A DNA stretch of 64,000 bases from Antedon mediterranea. Its lineage: Eukaryota > Echinodermata > Crinoidea > Comatulida > Antedonidae. Position 1 is the first letter of the stretch, and every line of letters starts with the position of its first letter. The stretch lies in contig NC_092672.1 in NCBI RefSeq assembly GCF_964355755.1, positions 38,250,501 through 38,314,500 on the forward strand, written 5' to 3'. The notes below the pieces were generated by a model that had not been told where the DNA came from, did not search any database, and saw only the letters and a list, made by a program, of their open reading frames with translations. Positions 35,401 to 47,600 of the stretch are shown here, one piece after another. A program made the translations under genes and the position numbers.

Positions 35401-38087
35401 TTTTTTTTCTATGGAAGTGATTAACTTCATTAAAATTACAAAATAACATATTAAATGTCTGATTTAATTAATCTTAATTTTTCATGTTTTTGAGGGACAA
35501 TACATCTTTAAAAGATGATTCATAAAAAAAGGCCAAGAGATAACTTTGACTTGAAGAAACATTTTTTACACCAACGCATGAGCGAAGAGAGAGTCAACAA
35601 GGCCAACAACCATAAGTAGCGTGCTCTCAGAAAATAATGAACTTTCAAAAAGTAATTGTCTGTACATCAAAACAGTTCAAAAAGTACAGGAAAGCGATAA
35701 AACGCATAGTGATACCGGACCGACAGACAGACCGACAGACCGACCGACATAGTGAACTATTGAGTCGCGTCCACCCACGCGACTAATTGTCTGTACATCA
35801 AAACAGTTCAAAAAGTACAGAAAATCGATAAAACGCATAGTGATACCGGACCGACAGACCGACCGACATAGTGAACTGTAGAGTCACGTCCACCCACGCG
35901 AATAATTGTCTCTACATCAAAACAGTTCAAAAAGTACAGAAAAGCGATAAAACGCATAGTGATACCGGACCGACAGACAGACCGACAGACCGACAGACCG
36001 ACCGAGATAGTGAACTATAGAGTCGCGTCCACCCACGCGACTAATTGTCTGTACATCAAAACAGTTCAAAAAGTACAGAAAAGCGATAAAACGCATAATG
36101 ATACCATACCTCCATGGACAGACAGACCGACAGACCGACCGACATAGTGAACTATAGAGTCGCGTCCACGCAACTAAAAAAGTGAAGTGAATGTATAGCC
36201 TACCTGTTGCTTTCGTTACGTTAGTGACAACTGTGATGTCATCGATATATAGGTTAGGTGTCGTGTGCAGTTTAACAGGACGATGTATTCCTGCGTAATT
36301 AAAGAAGTCCATGAAATAATTCTGTGCAAAATAGCCTTTAGGATACCTAGAAAAAAAATCGAAAATAAATAAAGATATAAATAATATGAAGAAAGATTTG
36401 GGTTATGGACTAATGCTTAAAGCAATTTTTACTTATTTTGATCAGTGATCTTCTTTCACACATTGTCTTCTTCTCCCCCCTTTTTTCTAAAATACATCTG
36501 TTCTTTTTTGTTCAATGTGTGGAAAATAAATAAATGAAACAAAAAAAGTATTAATATACTATAATGAGATGGTGAGTCGAGAGACATACGTATAGAGATC
36601 AGATCATGTTAGATCATCCTCCTATAATTGTTATCAGAAAAAAAATAAAAACATAACGTGCGCGTTTGCAGAGAGGCCTTGGTACCATGACCAACCAACG
36701 ACGTAAACTTTTTATTTTGTTTACAAGTTTTCAACTCACTTGTTTGGATTTCTCGGATACTTGATGGTGCCAGGTGGGAGAGTTTCGGGAGTTAGGGTAT
36801 TGTTGATTGCAACTGTTATTCGATTAACACTACCAAATTGTATTAACCGTGTGACCTCAGCTTGAAATGGAAGATGTCCGCCTTCATGAGAGACAATGTG
36901 TTGTCCATTTAACCACTTAAAAGAAGAATCAAAATAAAAACATAGACTAGAGCAGGTTAGACAATATCGCTTCAATGGTAAGACAAATATTTTGGTATAC
37001 ACGAGCTGAAATCTAACAATTAACTTTCAAATAAAAAAAATTAATAATCAATATTATACATTTTGGAAACACGCCGAACGTTTTGCAATTTTTAAAATAG
37101 TTTATATCAGCTCACGAAAAAATCCGTAAACGCAGTAGCTGATATAAACTTACGTATTACAAGACAATTGAAAATTATTAATTATGATGATGTAGGCCTA
37201 CAGTAGTAATAATATTTGATAAGCATAGCAATACTAATAATAAAATGTTTGTTGTTTATTAAGAAAGATGAGCACTTACCGCAGTAGAATGATAATGCGC
37301 ACTTTCAAATTTAATGAATATTCTTTGTTTTACCATTTTCCAGTGTTTTGGTGGAATAAAGTTCTTCTCATACCAAACGCAACCAACAAAATCTCGCAAT
37401 TTTCGATCTTGAGTGATGTCATTGAAGCTGGACGGAACTGGCATGTCAATGACCTCACCTGTCTGAATAACGTTGTGTATTCATAATAATATTGTAATTT
37501 CGACTAAACAATTTTGTAAACTTTTTTCTAAAAGAAATCAACAAAAGTTGTTTATGGTAGGGCCACTCAGTTGCTTTTAAATACTGAAACCCTTTATTTG
37601 TCCATTATCATATAAAATAATAATAGAAATTCTTCTTAAAGATGCCAAATATATATTAGTACGAGAAAAGAACAGATATATATATAAAATATAAACAAAA
37701 CATTAAAATATAGAATACACACATTATTGCTCAAAACCTGAGACAACAATCAAAACTTAAGTTTAACAAACGACTACAATTTTGCAAGTTAATTAGCCAT
37801 TACGTACATTATATATATAAAAAAAGAATACTGTATCTTAATTAATTAGGTTACCATTTGAGGTATACTTTAATAAAAGAAAGCGTTTGGGGTATTACCT
37901 CTGACAGTGGTCTAATATGCCAACTCTCTTCAAACCCTAATTTGCTTCCATCTGAGTTGTCTGCTCTGAACTTCCATAGCCCGCCAAGTTCTTTAACTTC
38001 ACGAGATTCCGTTTCTTTGGTGTACAGCATACATAAGGAATTTGAAAAGTAAGTAATGAATAACTGAATTAAAGTTGCTTTATACAT
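29474..38087 (-). CDS. GUSB: Beta-glucuronidase, gene 2, with duplicated exons 6-10
   Basis: Exons (minus): 38087-37899, 37462-37280, 36915-36740, 36346-36204, 34932-34736. Then comes block A, 33840-33700, 33393-33218, 32967-32818, 32667-32577, 32451-32275. Block B is 31880-31740, 31433-31258, 31007-30858, 30707-30617, 30491-30315. The last exons are 29900-29765 and 29640-29474. Exon sizes and phases match gene 1. With one block the protein is 641 aa; with both it gains 245 residues in frame (886 aa) because the 735-nt block starts and ends in phase 0. The signal-like N-terminus, SVANEPNS acid/base and IQAEYGAG nucleophile are present. [10 protein letters not shown] has Val where gene 1 has Asn, and GGNTKG keeps the N-x-K pair. 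It is a diverged tandem paralogue. The block duplication may be real or an assembly error. Confidence 0.92.
30262..32207. repeat. Direct tandem duplication, copy 1 (GUSB-2 exons 6-10)
   Basis: Begins tagagtcgtcaactgtatg and matches 32222-34167 at a constant offset of 1960 with no difference that I could find, introns included. A 14-nt junction (32208-32221, taatcatatcataa) separates the copies and repeats the atcata motif at the copy end. Identity across introns means the event is very recent, or that one haplotype segment was assembled twice. Confidence 0.93.
32222..34167. repeat. Direct tandem duplication, copy 2
   Basis: Second copy of the 1.96-kb unit. It ends catatca at 34167, where unrelated retrotransposon-like sequence begins, so one breakpoint lies at a LINE fragment. 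Both copies carry a small inverted-repeat insert (gaatttattcg / cgtgaataaattc) between exons 6 and 7, at about 31605-31715 and 33565-33675. Confidence 0.93.
34168..34640 (+). mobile_element. Degenerate non-LTR retrotransposon fragment (RT C-terminal region)
   Basis: In the GUSB-2 intron 5 region, opposite to the gene. The stretch 34381-34640 encodes [35 protein letters not shown] and [16 protein letters not shown]. This is the familiar W.GH.AR..D.RW....EW.P...R..GRP..RW.DD pattern of LINE ORF2 C-termini. The preceding 200 bp carries the upstream part ([13 protein letters not shown]) in another frame with stops, so the copy is frameshifted and dead. Confidence 0.75.
35036..35512. mobile_element. 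TIR element with internal double hairpin (aaagatgtattgtccc ends)
   Basis: In GUSB-2 intron 4. The left end aaagatgtattgtccc and right end gggacaatacatcttt are inverted copies. Inside, at 35236-35341, a 54-bp unit is repeated twice. Each unit contains taggtgatcattt and its complement around a short ttagaata-type loop, so two identical strong hairpins lie side by side. Non-coding. Confidence 0.65.
35650..36170. repeat. Four tandem units of about 118-138 bp with GACA/GACC tracts
   Basis: Each unit contains aattgtctgtacatcaaaac, agtacagaaaagcgataaaa, cgcatagtgatacc, a variable gacagaccgacc microsatellite, and tagagtcgcgtccacccacg. Unit length varies with the microsatellite. It lies in GUSB-2 intron 4, ending about 35 bp from exon 4. 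Confidence 0.85.
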
Positions 38088-38693
38088 TGCGTACTGCTGC
38101 TTGTCTGTACTGTTTTTATATCTGAGGAAAATCTTTAAATAACATAATAATCATTCGCTTATAATAAAACCACCTCAAACACATGGAAAAAGTCTCACGC
38201 TGTTATAAAAATTGAGGGCGCTAAACAAAACACAAAAACACAGTTTCAATTTAGGCCGGTCTCAATCGTCTGCTGCGCGCGGCTAAATTACCTGCATTAA
38301 ATGTTAGAATAACAGTGGGGTAGGTAAGAAATTAAACAATTTTAGTCTGCTTATTGTTAATCTTTGATTGTTTATTGTGTCTTCGTTGAAAAGGCCAATT
38401 ATGTAATAAGCTAGGGCAGGCGAGGGTCTTCGCTTGCTAGAGGGCCAGGTGATGAATATTGTAAGTGAAGACATATCTAGTAGAGCGTATAGTGAGAACG
38501 GTTTGGTGGTGGTGGGCGGGCCCTTTTTTACCTGGATTCCGGGTGGTGCCTAGGCTAGCTAGAACAGATTGATTTAAGGGTAAGTTAATTTGGCACAGTT
38601 TAGTTTAGGCAATCAGTACAGTGTGTACTACAAGCATAGATTAACAACACAAATGTTTTGTTTCAGTAATTTCTCCACATACTTTTATAAACT
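38088..38693. promoter_or_regulatory. Putative bidirectional promoter, GUSB-2 / MYO18A
   Basis: The two start codons diverge across 606 bp. The MYO18A coding exon begins at 38667 behind an acceptor (tgttttgtttcag), so a non-coding MYO18A first exon should lie in this interval. I could not place it. No named motif is seen. Confidence 0.4.
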
Positions 38694-41600
38694 ATGTTTA
38701 AACGGAAGAAGAAAGACAAGAGTGATAAGGAAAAGGTGGAGAAGAAAAGCAGTAAGAAAGACAAAAAACATGAAGAAAAAATGACAGTAGAAGAAATGAG
38801 AAGACTGCATGAGGCACAACAACGTTACCAAACACCATCCAAAGATAAAAAAGGTAGTTTTCGTAGAGCGTTTGGCGCTGGTAAAGGTGATTCTAACGAT
38901 ACCGTTTCAAAGTCATCAGCTGAAGGATCCAATCGTAACTCGCTGATTAGTACGCGGTCAACAGACAGTGAAACTAGCCTGAACGCAGAAAAGCAAACTG
39001 ATGCAGGGGGTCGACAGCTTCCAAATCCTCCAATACCAAAACCAAGGACCAAAAGCATTTTAAAAATGAAGTCTAACTATGGACCAGATGAAATAGAGGG
39101 AACCGTGACCAAATTAAATGATAGTGGTTTGTTGGCAGAAAATACAATGTACAACGAACGTTTTTCTGATCTTGAAACTAAAGAGTCTTTACAGACGTCT
39201 GCACACAAATCGTCCGCGCCTTCACTCCCTCAATATCAAGACAAGTATGCAGGTTTGGATTTAAGATTGCCTCCAATCATACCGCCAAAACCACCTCGTA
39301 CTCGAGAAATTATTCTTCAACGACAAGGAAATGGTGGGTTTGGATTTTCCCTGCGGAGATCAAACATTGAGGAAAGGACGATGAATGGTGGTATTGTAAA
39401 ACGAGTTATTCATTTTGCCGAACCGAGTGCGTCTATTAAAGAAAATATGACTGGTCTTCTTCCGGGGGACCGGCTTATAGAAGTGAATGGATTTAATGTT
39501 GAAAACGCACCAAGAGAGGATATCATTCTAAAAATAAGGAGTTCTAGCGATATTGTTACGTTGAAAGTACAGCCAATAGCGGAGCTTGTTGAATTAAGTA
39601 TTCGTTCCAGCTACGAAGGTAATGACGGTACACCAAAGAAAAGTGGGTCTTTACGTCGGAGTGGTAGTCTTAAATTTGCAAGAGGCAAGGTAAGAAGATC
39701 TAATTTTTTTAGCAAACAGTAAAATATTAATTTGTGTTTTAAACGTGGCCTTTGTAGTCACATGATGTACAATATTTAACATTAATTATTAATAAATTAA
39801 TTTTATTCCAATTAACTATTTATTAAATTTAGTCCATTTGCTAAATTTCTTGAAGTGTGCATTTCAGTAAAAGCTCCCTGGAGATTTATAAAGTTTCAAT
39901 TTATTGATTGATAAAAGTGCATTCAAAGTTGTGTGACTAAAAAAGTTAATTTTGCATCATGCAATTGTCAAACACATTTTTTTTAGTGCCAACTATACTG
40001 TTCCCTGGCCAGCTTTTAAAAAGCTGGTTTTCAGATTTCCAAAGTTCAGGGAACATTTTCATTTAAATACATTAATTATCATTTTATAAATGAGCAAAAG
40101 GTAGTCTTATCAATATCAGGAAGGTATAAAAAAAATAACCTCCCTGATCTTATCTAGCATTTGGATATGCTACATTTGGTAAAAATGTTCCATACAATAT
40201 GTTCAACATAAACAGATGTCAGATGTGTACTGTAATACTAATTAATAGTGATAATAACAAAGAATTATTCTTTGTGTAATGTTACTGTGTCAAGTCTACA
40301 TCTGTTATTGTCATTATCTCTACAAAATGAAAACTGTGTTTAACAGTATAGTACAACAACAGAATAATTAGATTTAAACAATATTATTGGATATTTCAAG
40401 TTCTGTACTCACTGTAGGTCCATTGTACAGTAGTCTATAATAATAGTAAATTCACTGACAATATTTCCTAGATTTATACATTTTGTTTATAAGGAATACA
40501 GAAGAACTCCTTTTATGGTAATACCTTCGTACCCAACGAAATGTCTAGTATTAGGGTGTCCTATCAATTGTGGTTGTCTACCATAGTTTTAAAACATACT
40601 GTTCCCTTCTTTCGTTTTGAATACTGTAGGAAAGTGTCCCCTGAATAGAAGTGTCCCCTGAACAGGATTGTCCCCTGAACAGGATTGTCCCCTGAACAGG
40701 ATTGTCCCCTGAACAGGATTGTCCCCTGAACAGGATTGTCCCCTGAACAGGATTGTCCCCTGAACAGGATTGTCCCCTGAACAGGAGTGTCCCAAAAGAG
40801 GGGTTTTAACTTTACTGTGTTTTTCCTCTGTCAAATAACTGGTTGACATTACAGATTTATGGTAGTTACAATCAAAGTCCAAAACCTACTAATTTTAGTT
40901 TGAAGATTACAGTTCAAACATTCCTGAATTTAATTAGTTTGAGTTGTACACATTTTGTGCAGAATAAACTATACTACAGTTATTGAATTATGAAATACCA
41001 TCATGTGGGATCAGTCCTCCACAGTAAAATGCCATACCTAAAGCTATCAGGTTAACTCATTGTATTTGCTTTTACTTTAATCTATTTGTTTTGTGCGTCA
41101 TAATTTGAAAGGCATTGTGTTTGACATGGTGCAACCCCAAAGATGTTATACCCTTTTTTTTACATTTTTTTGACAGTTTTATTTTCTATATTAGGACTGA
41201 AGCATAATCATAAAAGTGTATATGGTTTTATGAATGACATTTCACCTGTCAAGTAGGTTTGACTTTCTAATTTTAATTTAGCCAAAGATTGAGTTTCACT
41301 TTGATTAGAAAGCTAATATCTTTAAAATAAACAAGGAATTAAAGTAACTGGTTAGAATGGCAGTCACCTGACCAAGGGCTTGATGTCTTTTGTTTCATTT
41401 TGTAATTAATGGATTACTGTATGATTACTGTATGGATTACTGTATCATTACAGTACTGTAGATCAGGCATTCTTCTTCTGTAGGCTTACTTTAAATTAAT
41501 TTTCTTTTAATTATACATAATTGTTTGTACAATGCGAGCAAACTGAAGTGAAGTTGGATTGGAGGGGCACACCATTCCTACTCTTGCCGCTCCTCAGCTC

Positions 41601-44600
41601 TCCACTTCCTTTGCTTTTGCATCATGTTTTTTTTTGTGTTCTGCTATTTGTCTGCTGGAAGGAATAAAATAAACCCACATTTGCTTGCGCAATAATATCA
41701 CATTAAAACATAGTTCACTCATGGAGGTATACAATTAATTTTATACTTCTATGGTACACTGATACGGTTACTCTGTAGTACAGTATAGCTCTAAAATATC
41801 AGTGGTTATTTTCAAGATTTCCCTTAGGCACCAAATGCGTTAAACAAGTTAGGTAATAATTACATAAGTGTGTTGCTATCCTTAGGTGGGCCTCCCTTAG
41901 TTTGTTGTTGTAATTGCCATTCAAATAAAGTCCATGTTTTGTTTGAATTTTTAAGCGTGCTTCAAAAACCAAAAATAGATCTTACTGCGGTTGGAATGAG
42001 GAAATAAATGAAGAGGATTTACACTAGATAAATTATACTATAGTTTTGTTTAGATATAATCTATAAATCATTGTAAAGATGCATTAAAAGCCATAGTGCT
42101 CTAGTACAGTACCAATAACTGCACACAAGGCTCAATAGAATATCCTATCTCTTATCATTAAAATCATTCCCAAACCAATCAAATAGTTTGAACCAAAATT
42201 AATCTAGATTGAGGAAAGAAAGAAAATCTTTTTATGTTATCAATCCATGAGCCTAAAAAATAAATGCATGTGATAGTACATTAGACTGTATACAGTAGTA
42301 CAGTATTGTACATTACACTTTACAGCTTCCTTGTCTGAATAGAATCGCTGTTGACCGTAAAGATATTTGAGTGAAATTTATTGTATTGTGTGAGTGAATA
42401 TTTGTAAACTTGAATAGAATATCTGAATTAAAAGTAATGAAATAATTCTGATGTAACAATAAAGTCTAAACAAACTAAAGCAATGCATTAATAGGTTGCG
42501 TGTGACATTAACAATTAAAAAGGGTCAAACAATAAAGAAATATAGGGAGATTATTATTATAAACTGTCAGTATGTTTTATTGACGGAACTACCATACTGT
42601 ACATTGTCATTAGCAAGGGAATCATGAGTATTGGAGACTTTAGTATAAAGGGCTCAATACAAAATATATGACCTATTGTGTACTTACAGGTACATTGCAT
42701 TAATACTTTAATGCTTTATTTAGAATTTGTAGATAGATTTATGAACCGAAAGTCCCTTCCATGACATCCCCACCCATCCCAACATACTGTATACGGATTT
42801 ACTGTATGTATAATATTTAAACTGCACAGGACAATGTTTGCCAACTTTTACGGTATCCTCAAATCATCAACAGACCTACTGTATTGTACAGTAGACAGCA
42901 TTGAGCCTGGGTCATAGATCTCTACAGTTCAGTTGTACGCACATGGCTACCATGGTTTTCATGAGTTTACCAACTGCTGTGTCAGGCAGGGTTTTAAGAC
43001 TTATTTATACATACTTACTGTGATCACTCAGATAAATTCAATATTCTGCTCCACACACACCCTCATTAACATGTTTAATAATTCAACTGCTGTACTAAGA
43101 TGAGTTCATGACTCATGATGAATATTAAAACAGCAATTTATTATTATAATACCAACTTCTCTCTGTATGTTGTTTTAACTTGGTTCTCATGAATAATATT
43201 AAACACAATAATAAATCAATATCCAATCAGTTTTTTATATTTCTTACTATAAACTAGTGTCTTTACCTTTGCTTTATATTTTGATATAATATTTGCAGTA
43301 CACTGGCATGTATAATGCTTATGAAAAAAACTTTTGAGTTTTTCAATGTTTCGATCAATTTACTTTTACCCCTTTCACACCAACAGCGAAACTCCGGAGA
43401 CACTCCGGAGACACCCCGGAGACACCCCGAAGTCACTCCGGAGACACCCCGGAGTTGACGCCCCGCTGTTTGGTGTGAAAGGTAAAATCAAGCAACTCCG
43501 GAGTTTAAAACTGCGGGGTTGAACAGCTGAACATTCTCCGGAGAGCGAACTGCGGGGACACCGGTGTTTTGGTGTGAAAGGTACCAACATCAAACTCCGT
43601 AGTGTTTCAGGTCAAAAGGTCATCCTCACACGATCACTCATTGCTTTAGTTTTATTTCAAATACTTTAAATATTTGTACAAAATATATAGCGGGTTCAAA
43701 AAATAATAAGTAGTATCAATAAAACATTATATTACTTCTGAGACTTTTGAAAGTAATTATTAAATTAAACATACTATTAATTAAAATGATTCTAATGATC
43801 GTCGCTATGTATTGTAAACAAACAAAATAGAGGGCGACATTTACAATTTTATTTTATTGTTGCTAGGTTGGTGTGAAAGGGGTATCTCCGGAGTTTCTCG
43901 ACGTTTTGAATGGTCATAAACCCCGGGGTGTCTCCGGAGACACTCCGGAGTTTTGGTGTGAAAGGGGTATATGATCGTCCTTAGGAGTGAGGTGTACCAC
44001 AAACTTTATATCAACTTTTGATTTCGACATGCAAACCTTCAAACAAAATTAGCTTTATATTACAGTACTGAAAAGAATTATTACTGTAAATGTTGGTTAA
44101 ATGTTAGTTAAGTTGGTACAGTACCTGGTATGGAGGTAAAAGGTACAGTCGCTCTAGCCTGTACTTTGTTTTGAAGTACAGTACTCAGTATGTAAAATGT
44201 TTTTAGATTATACCAAAAGGGACATAAGCACTCTACTCCCGAATCTTGGATAATCTACAAAAATGGTGGAAGGGTGCAACAAAATTAAGAGTATTGCTAT
44301 TAACAATGCAATGCATCCATGTTCCCCTCGACCAAAACATTACTACAATCCATGCAAGCAGTTCATTTGACAAAATTAATAACATTAACACTGTTTATGA
44401 TACAGTTGCAGTAAATATGCTTTCAAATAATCTAATAAAACGTAAAGTGTACAGCTTTATGAAACCTGTAGTTTGTGCAATGCAGATTTACAATTATGAT
44501 AGCATAACAGCTGTAGAAATCTAGGCTACGATGGTTTGTTATTAATTAAATGCGATGATGCTTATTTTGTAATTTCCTTTTAATCTACCGATAGTATAAT

Positions 44601-47600
44601 AATTGTGTTGGCATGCATTGTCTTTTGTAGGTGTATTAGTGAATTGTTTAGAGGTATTCATGCAGGTTGATATGCAGGATGTCTCCACCTCTAATTATTT
44701 GCATGTTTGTCAGTATTTTAATTCATAAAATGCACGGATCTGTTGTTATTCATTGATTGAGGATAGCTTCTTACTTTTATTATTTACCAATATAAGAAAC
44801 AGAAACTGGCTGTATCAAGTAATTGATCAGCCCTTTTCTGATTAAAACTAATGTTTACATGTTATTGTTAAGTTAACGTATACCATAGAGTGCCTTTAGT
44901 CTGTTCTTGGAATCATACTTTCATACCACCACTGTACACCAGTGCTTAGTAGGGATTTCCTTTAATCATTGTACAATTTCCTCTGCTATTCACTATTTTA
45001 TTTCCGATCAAAGGTACTTAAATAATAATTTACCAGACAACATATGGACAGTGTGTATACTGTATGCATACAGTTGTTTTAAATATTGGCTGAATGAAAC
45101 TGTACATTGCATATTAATTTATAAAAAACTTTTTGAGGATATAAAAACTCGAATTGAGAACATTTTAGAATAAATACGTTTGCATTTGAATGCAGTGGAC
45201 ATTTTGAAGGACAGTTATTCAATACACAGTGATTCAATTAAGTAATCATTTAAGTAGGGTACTTAACAACTTAAGGAACACTTTAAATTAAATCCAATGT
45301 CATTTGAATTTTTAAAGGGAAGAATTGCGTACTCAGGCCTTGTCTTTTAAGGCGAGCGAGTGCGATCACTCACCTAACACACTCCTAAACTGCCCTTGAG
45401 GAGTGTGATTCACAACACGCTTAAATTTGATAAACTTCTAATGTATTGAGGAGTGCAATTTGTAGCACACCTACACACCAACATACAAACAGCACACCTA
45501 CAGCACCCCTACAACACCCCTGAATGTATTGAGGAGTGCAATTTGTAGCACACCTACACACCAACATACATACAGCACACCTACAGCACCCCTACAACAC
45601 CCCTGAATGTATTGAGGAGTGCAATTTGTAGCACACCTACACACCAACATGCAAACAGCGCACCTACAGCACCCCTACAACACCCCTGAATGTATTGAGG
45701 AGTGCAATTTGTAGCATGTCTATCATTTTCAAAAGACAAGGCCTGCGTACTGTATCTAAATTTAGAGGGCGTTGTACTGTATTCTTTTTATTACTGATAC
45801 TACTATACTACTCTACAGTATACGCCTTGTAAAACCACCATTGTCAACTCTGATATTAAGGTAAATAAAAAGAGGCTTTGTTTCTCGAGGAGTACATTGA
45901 GCCTATCATTATTGGATATCAGAATTGCTGTGCCAATTATTTCAAAGGTTTACTTTACAGGTATAGTGTGTGCCCAGGTACACTTTACACACTTGACTAA
46001 AATGCAACCATGCATGAAATAGTTACCGTAGTCCCTGCCGTGATTAACGAACAGACCAACACATTTTAATCCCATAGAATGAAATCAATATTATTTGGTA
46101 GTAATGACATTTGATTTACTTGCTTCTAATTATTTCTATGATAAATATGTGATGTTTTGTTTGTTTTTTAACAGCAAGTGACCTTTTTTCTAAGTTTGGA
46201 AAACTTACCGTATATTTCGGTGTATAAGTCGCACTTTTGACACGCAAATTTGACCTCTAAATTAAGGGTGCGTCTTATACACCGAACATAAATGCCTCAC
46301 CACACAGATTGTACATAGGCTTAGGCTATCGTCACCTCGTTTGCTAGGGCTGAGTAGGGTAGGCCTAGCTACAGTAACTAACTAACGTAACGGCAACCTG
46401 CTTCTGCCTAGGCCTAGTTTTCAAGTCATTTTAGCATGATGTTATACTAAATATGATGGAAAGATTTGTTCATTATGGCGCTCCGATAAAATTTCATTTG
46501 TAAACGTTTACGTCGTACGATTGGAATAGTATTTAAAAGTAGTTATACGCACGATCGCCGTACCCCAAGCGCAAGCCCTTCTTTTGGTGGCACATGGTGT
46601 ACGGTATTCGACTAGTATATTCTCCAGGTGATTATAGCATGGACCTAGCGTACACACTTCTTGGATACATAGATACTAATCGAATACGATTGTCCGTGAA
46701 AACGTGCGCCCTCTCGAAATGATCGAGCGAGGCTAGCCCACACACGTGCGTGTTACACACACGGTCATGCACTCGATGTTGCGGCGAAACTCATGAATAA
46801 CAAGTTAGAAAGAACTTGTTGAGGCTGGGCGCGGCCGAGCCTAGGTAAGAAAAAACCTAAATAAAGGACGCCGTTGTAGATATAACAAAATATATTATTA
46901 CAATAATATTGATTACAATTTAAAAAAACATTGTTTTGATGAAATATAAGGTGCGTCTTATACATCGACGATGTAAAAAATACCGATATTTTACTCTCAG
47001 TTGGGGGTGCGTCTTATACACAGGTGCGACTTATACACCGAAATATACGGTAACCCTTATCCCCCACTTCCATTTCTCCAGCTACCCCCACCCGATCCCA
47101 TCCATACACACAAGCCGATAATCATAGGAGCTTCCTGATATTTCATGTGACCTTTGCATTATTTTCTGAATTCAAATTGCCACACTTTGAAAGTGTTTTA
47201 CTATAATGGTATAATGCTGATGGCCGAGCTTGTTTTAGACAACGCCCTCTATTTGGATGAATAGTTTCATTTTAGGTTAAATCATCAAGTCTATTCACTA
47301 AATTCATCAAATTGATTCTCTATTCAGCTGACATGTGCTGTTTTAGATTGACTTTCTGCTGTGTACAGTATTTATCAAATGAAGTGTGAATAAAAAAAAG
47401 ATGTTATTCTATTTCATAAACAATACCACATATTTACCATACAGTACTTTTATCCTAATTGTCTACACCACCAGTACAAGAATAATATAAGCATAGACTT
47501 AAATAATCCTAAGGTTAAACTTTACCTTGAGGTTCAATCAAGCGGAAAAAATAAACCAAAAAAACTTGTGAGATCAGTATTAGAACTAGTTAAAGTTGTC

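Noticed and set aside
39690-39722. Extension of the MYO18A PDZ exon to the in-frame stop
   Set aside because: The donor GTAAGA at 39690 joins in the correct phase to the next motor exon. The extra ten residues would be intron retention.
40636-40790. Minus-strand open frame with a GDNPVQ-like repeat
   Set aside because: Entirely a translation of the 17-bp tandem repeat, with no start context or family.
44246-45173. Open frames of 88-92 codons in MYO18A intron 1
   Set aside because: No domain, no splice-site context, AT-driven composition. They are within the range expected by chance in such a long intron.
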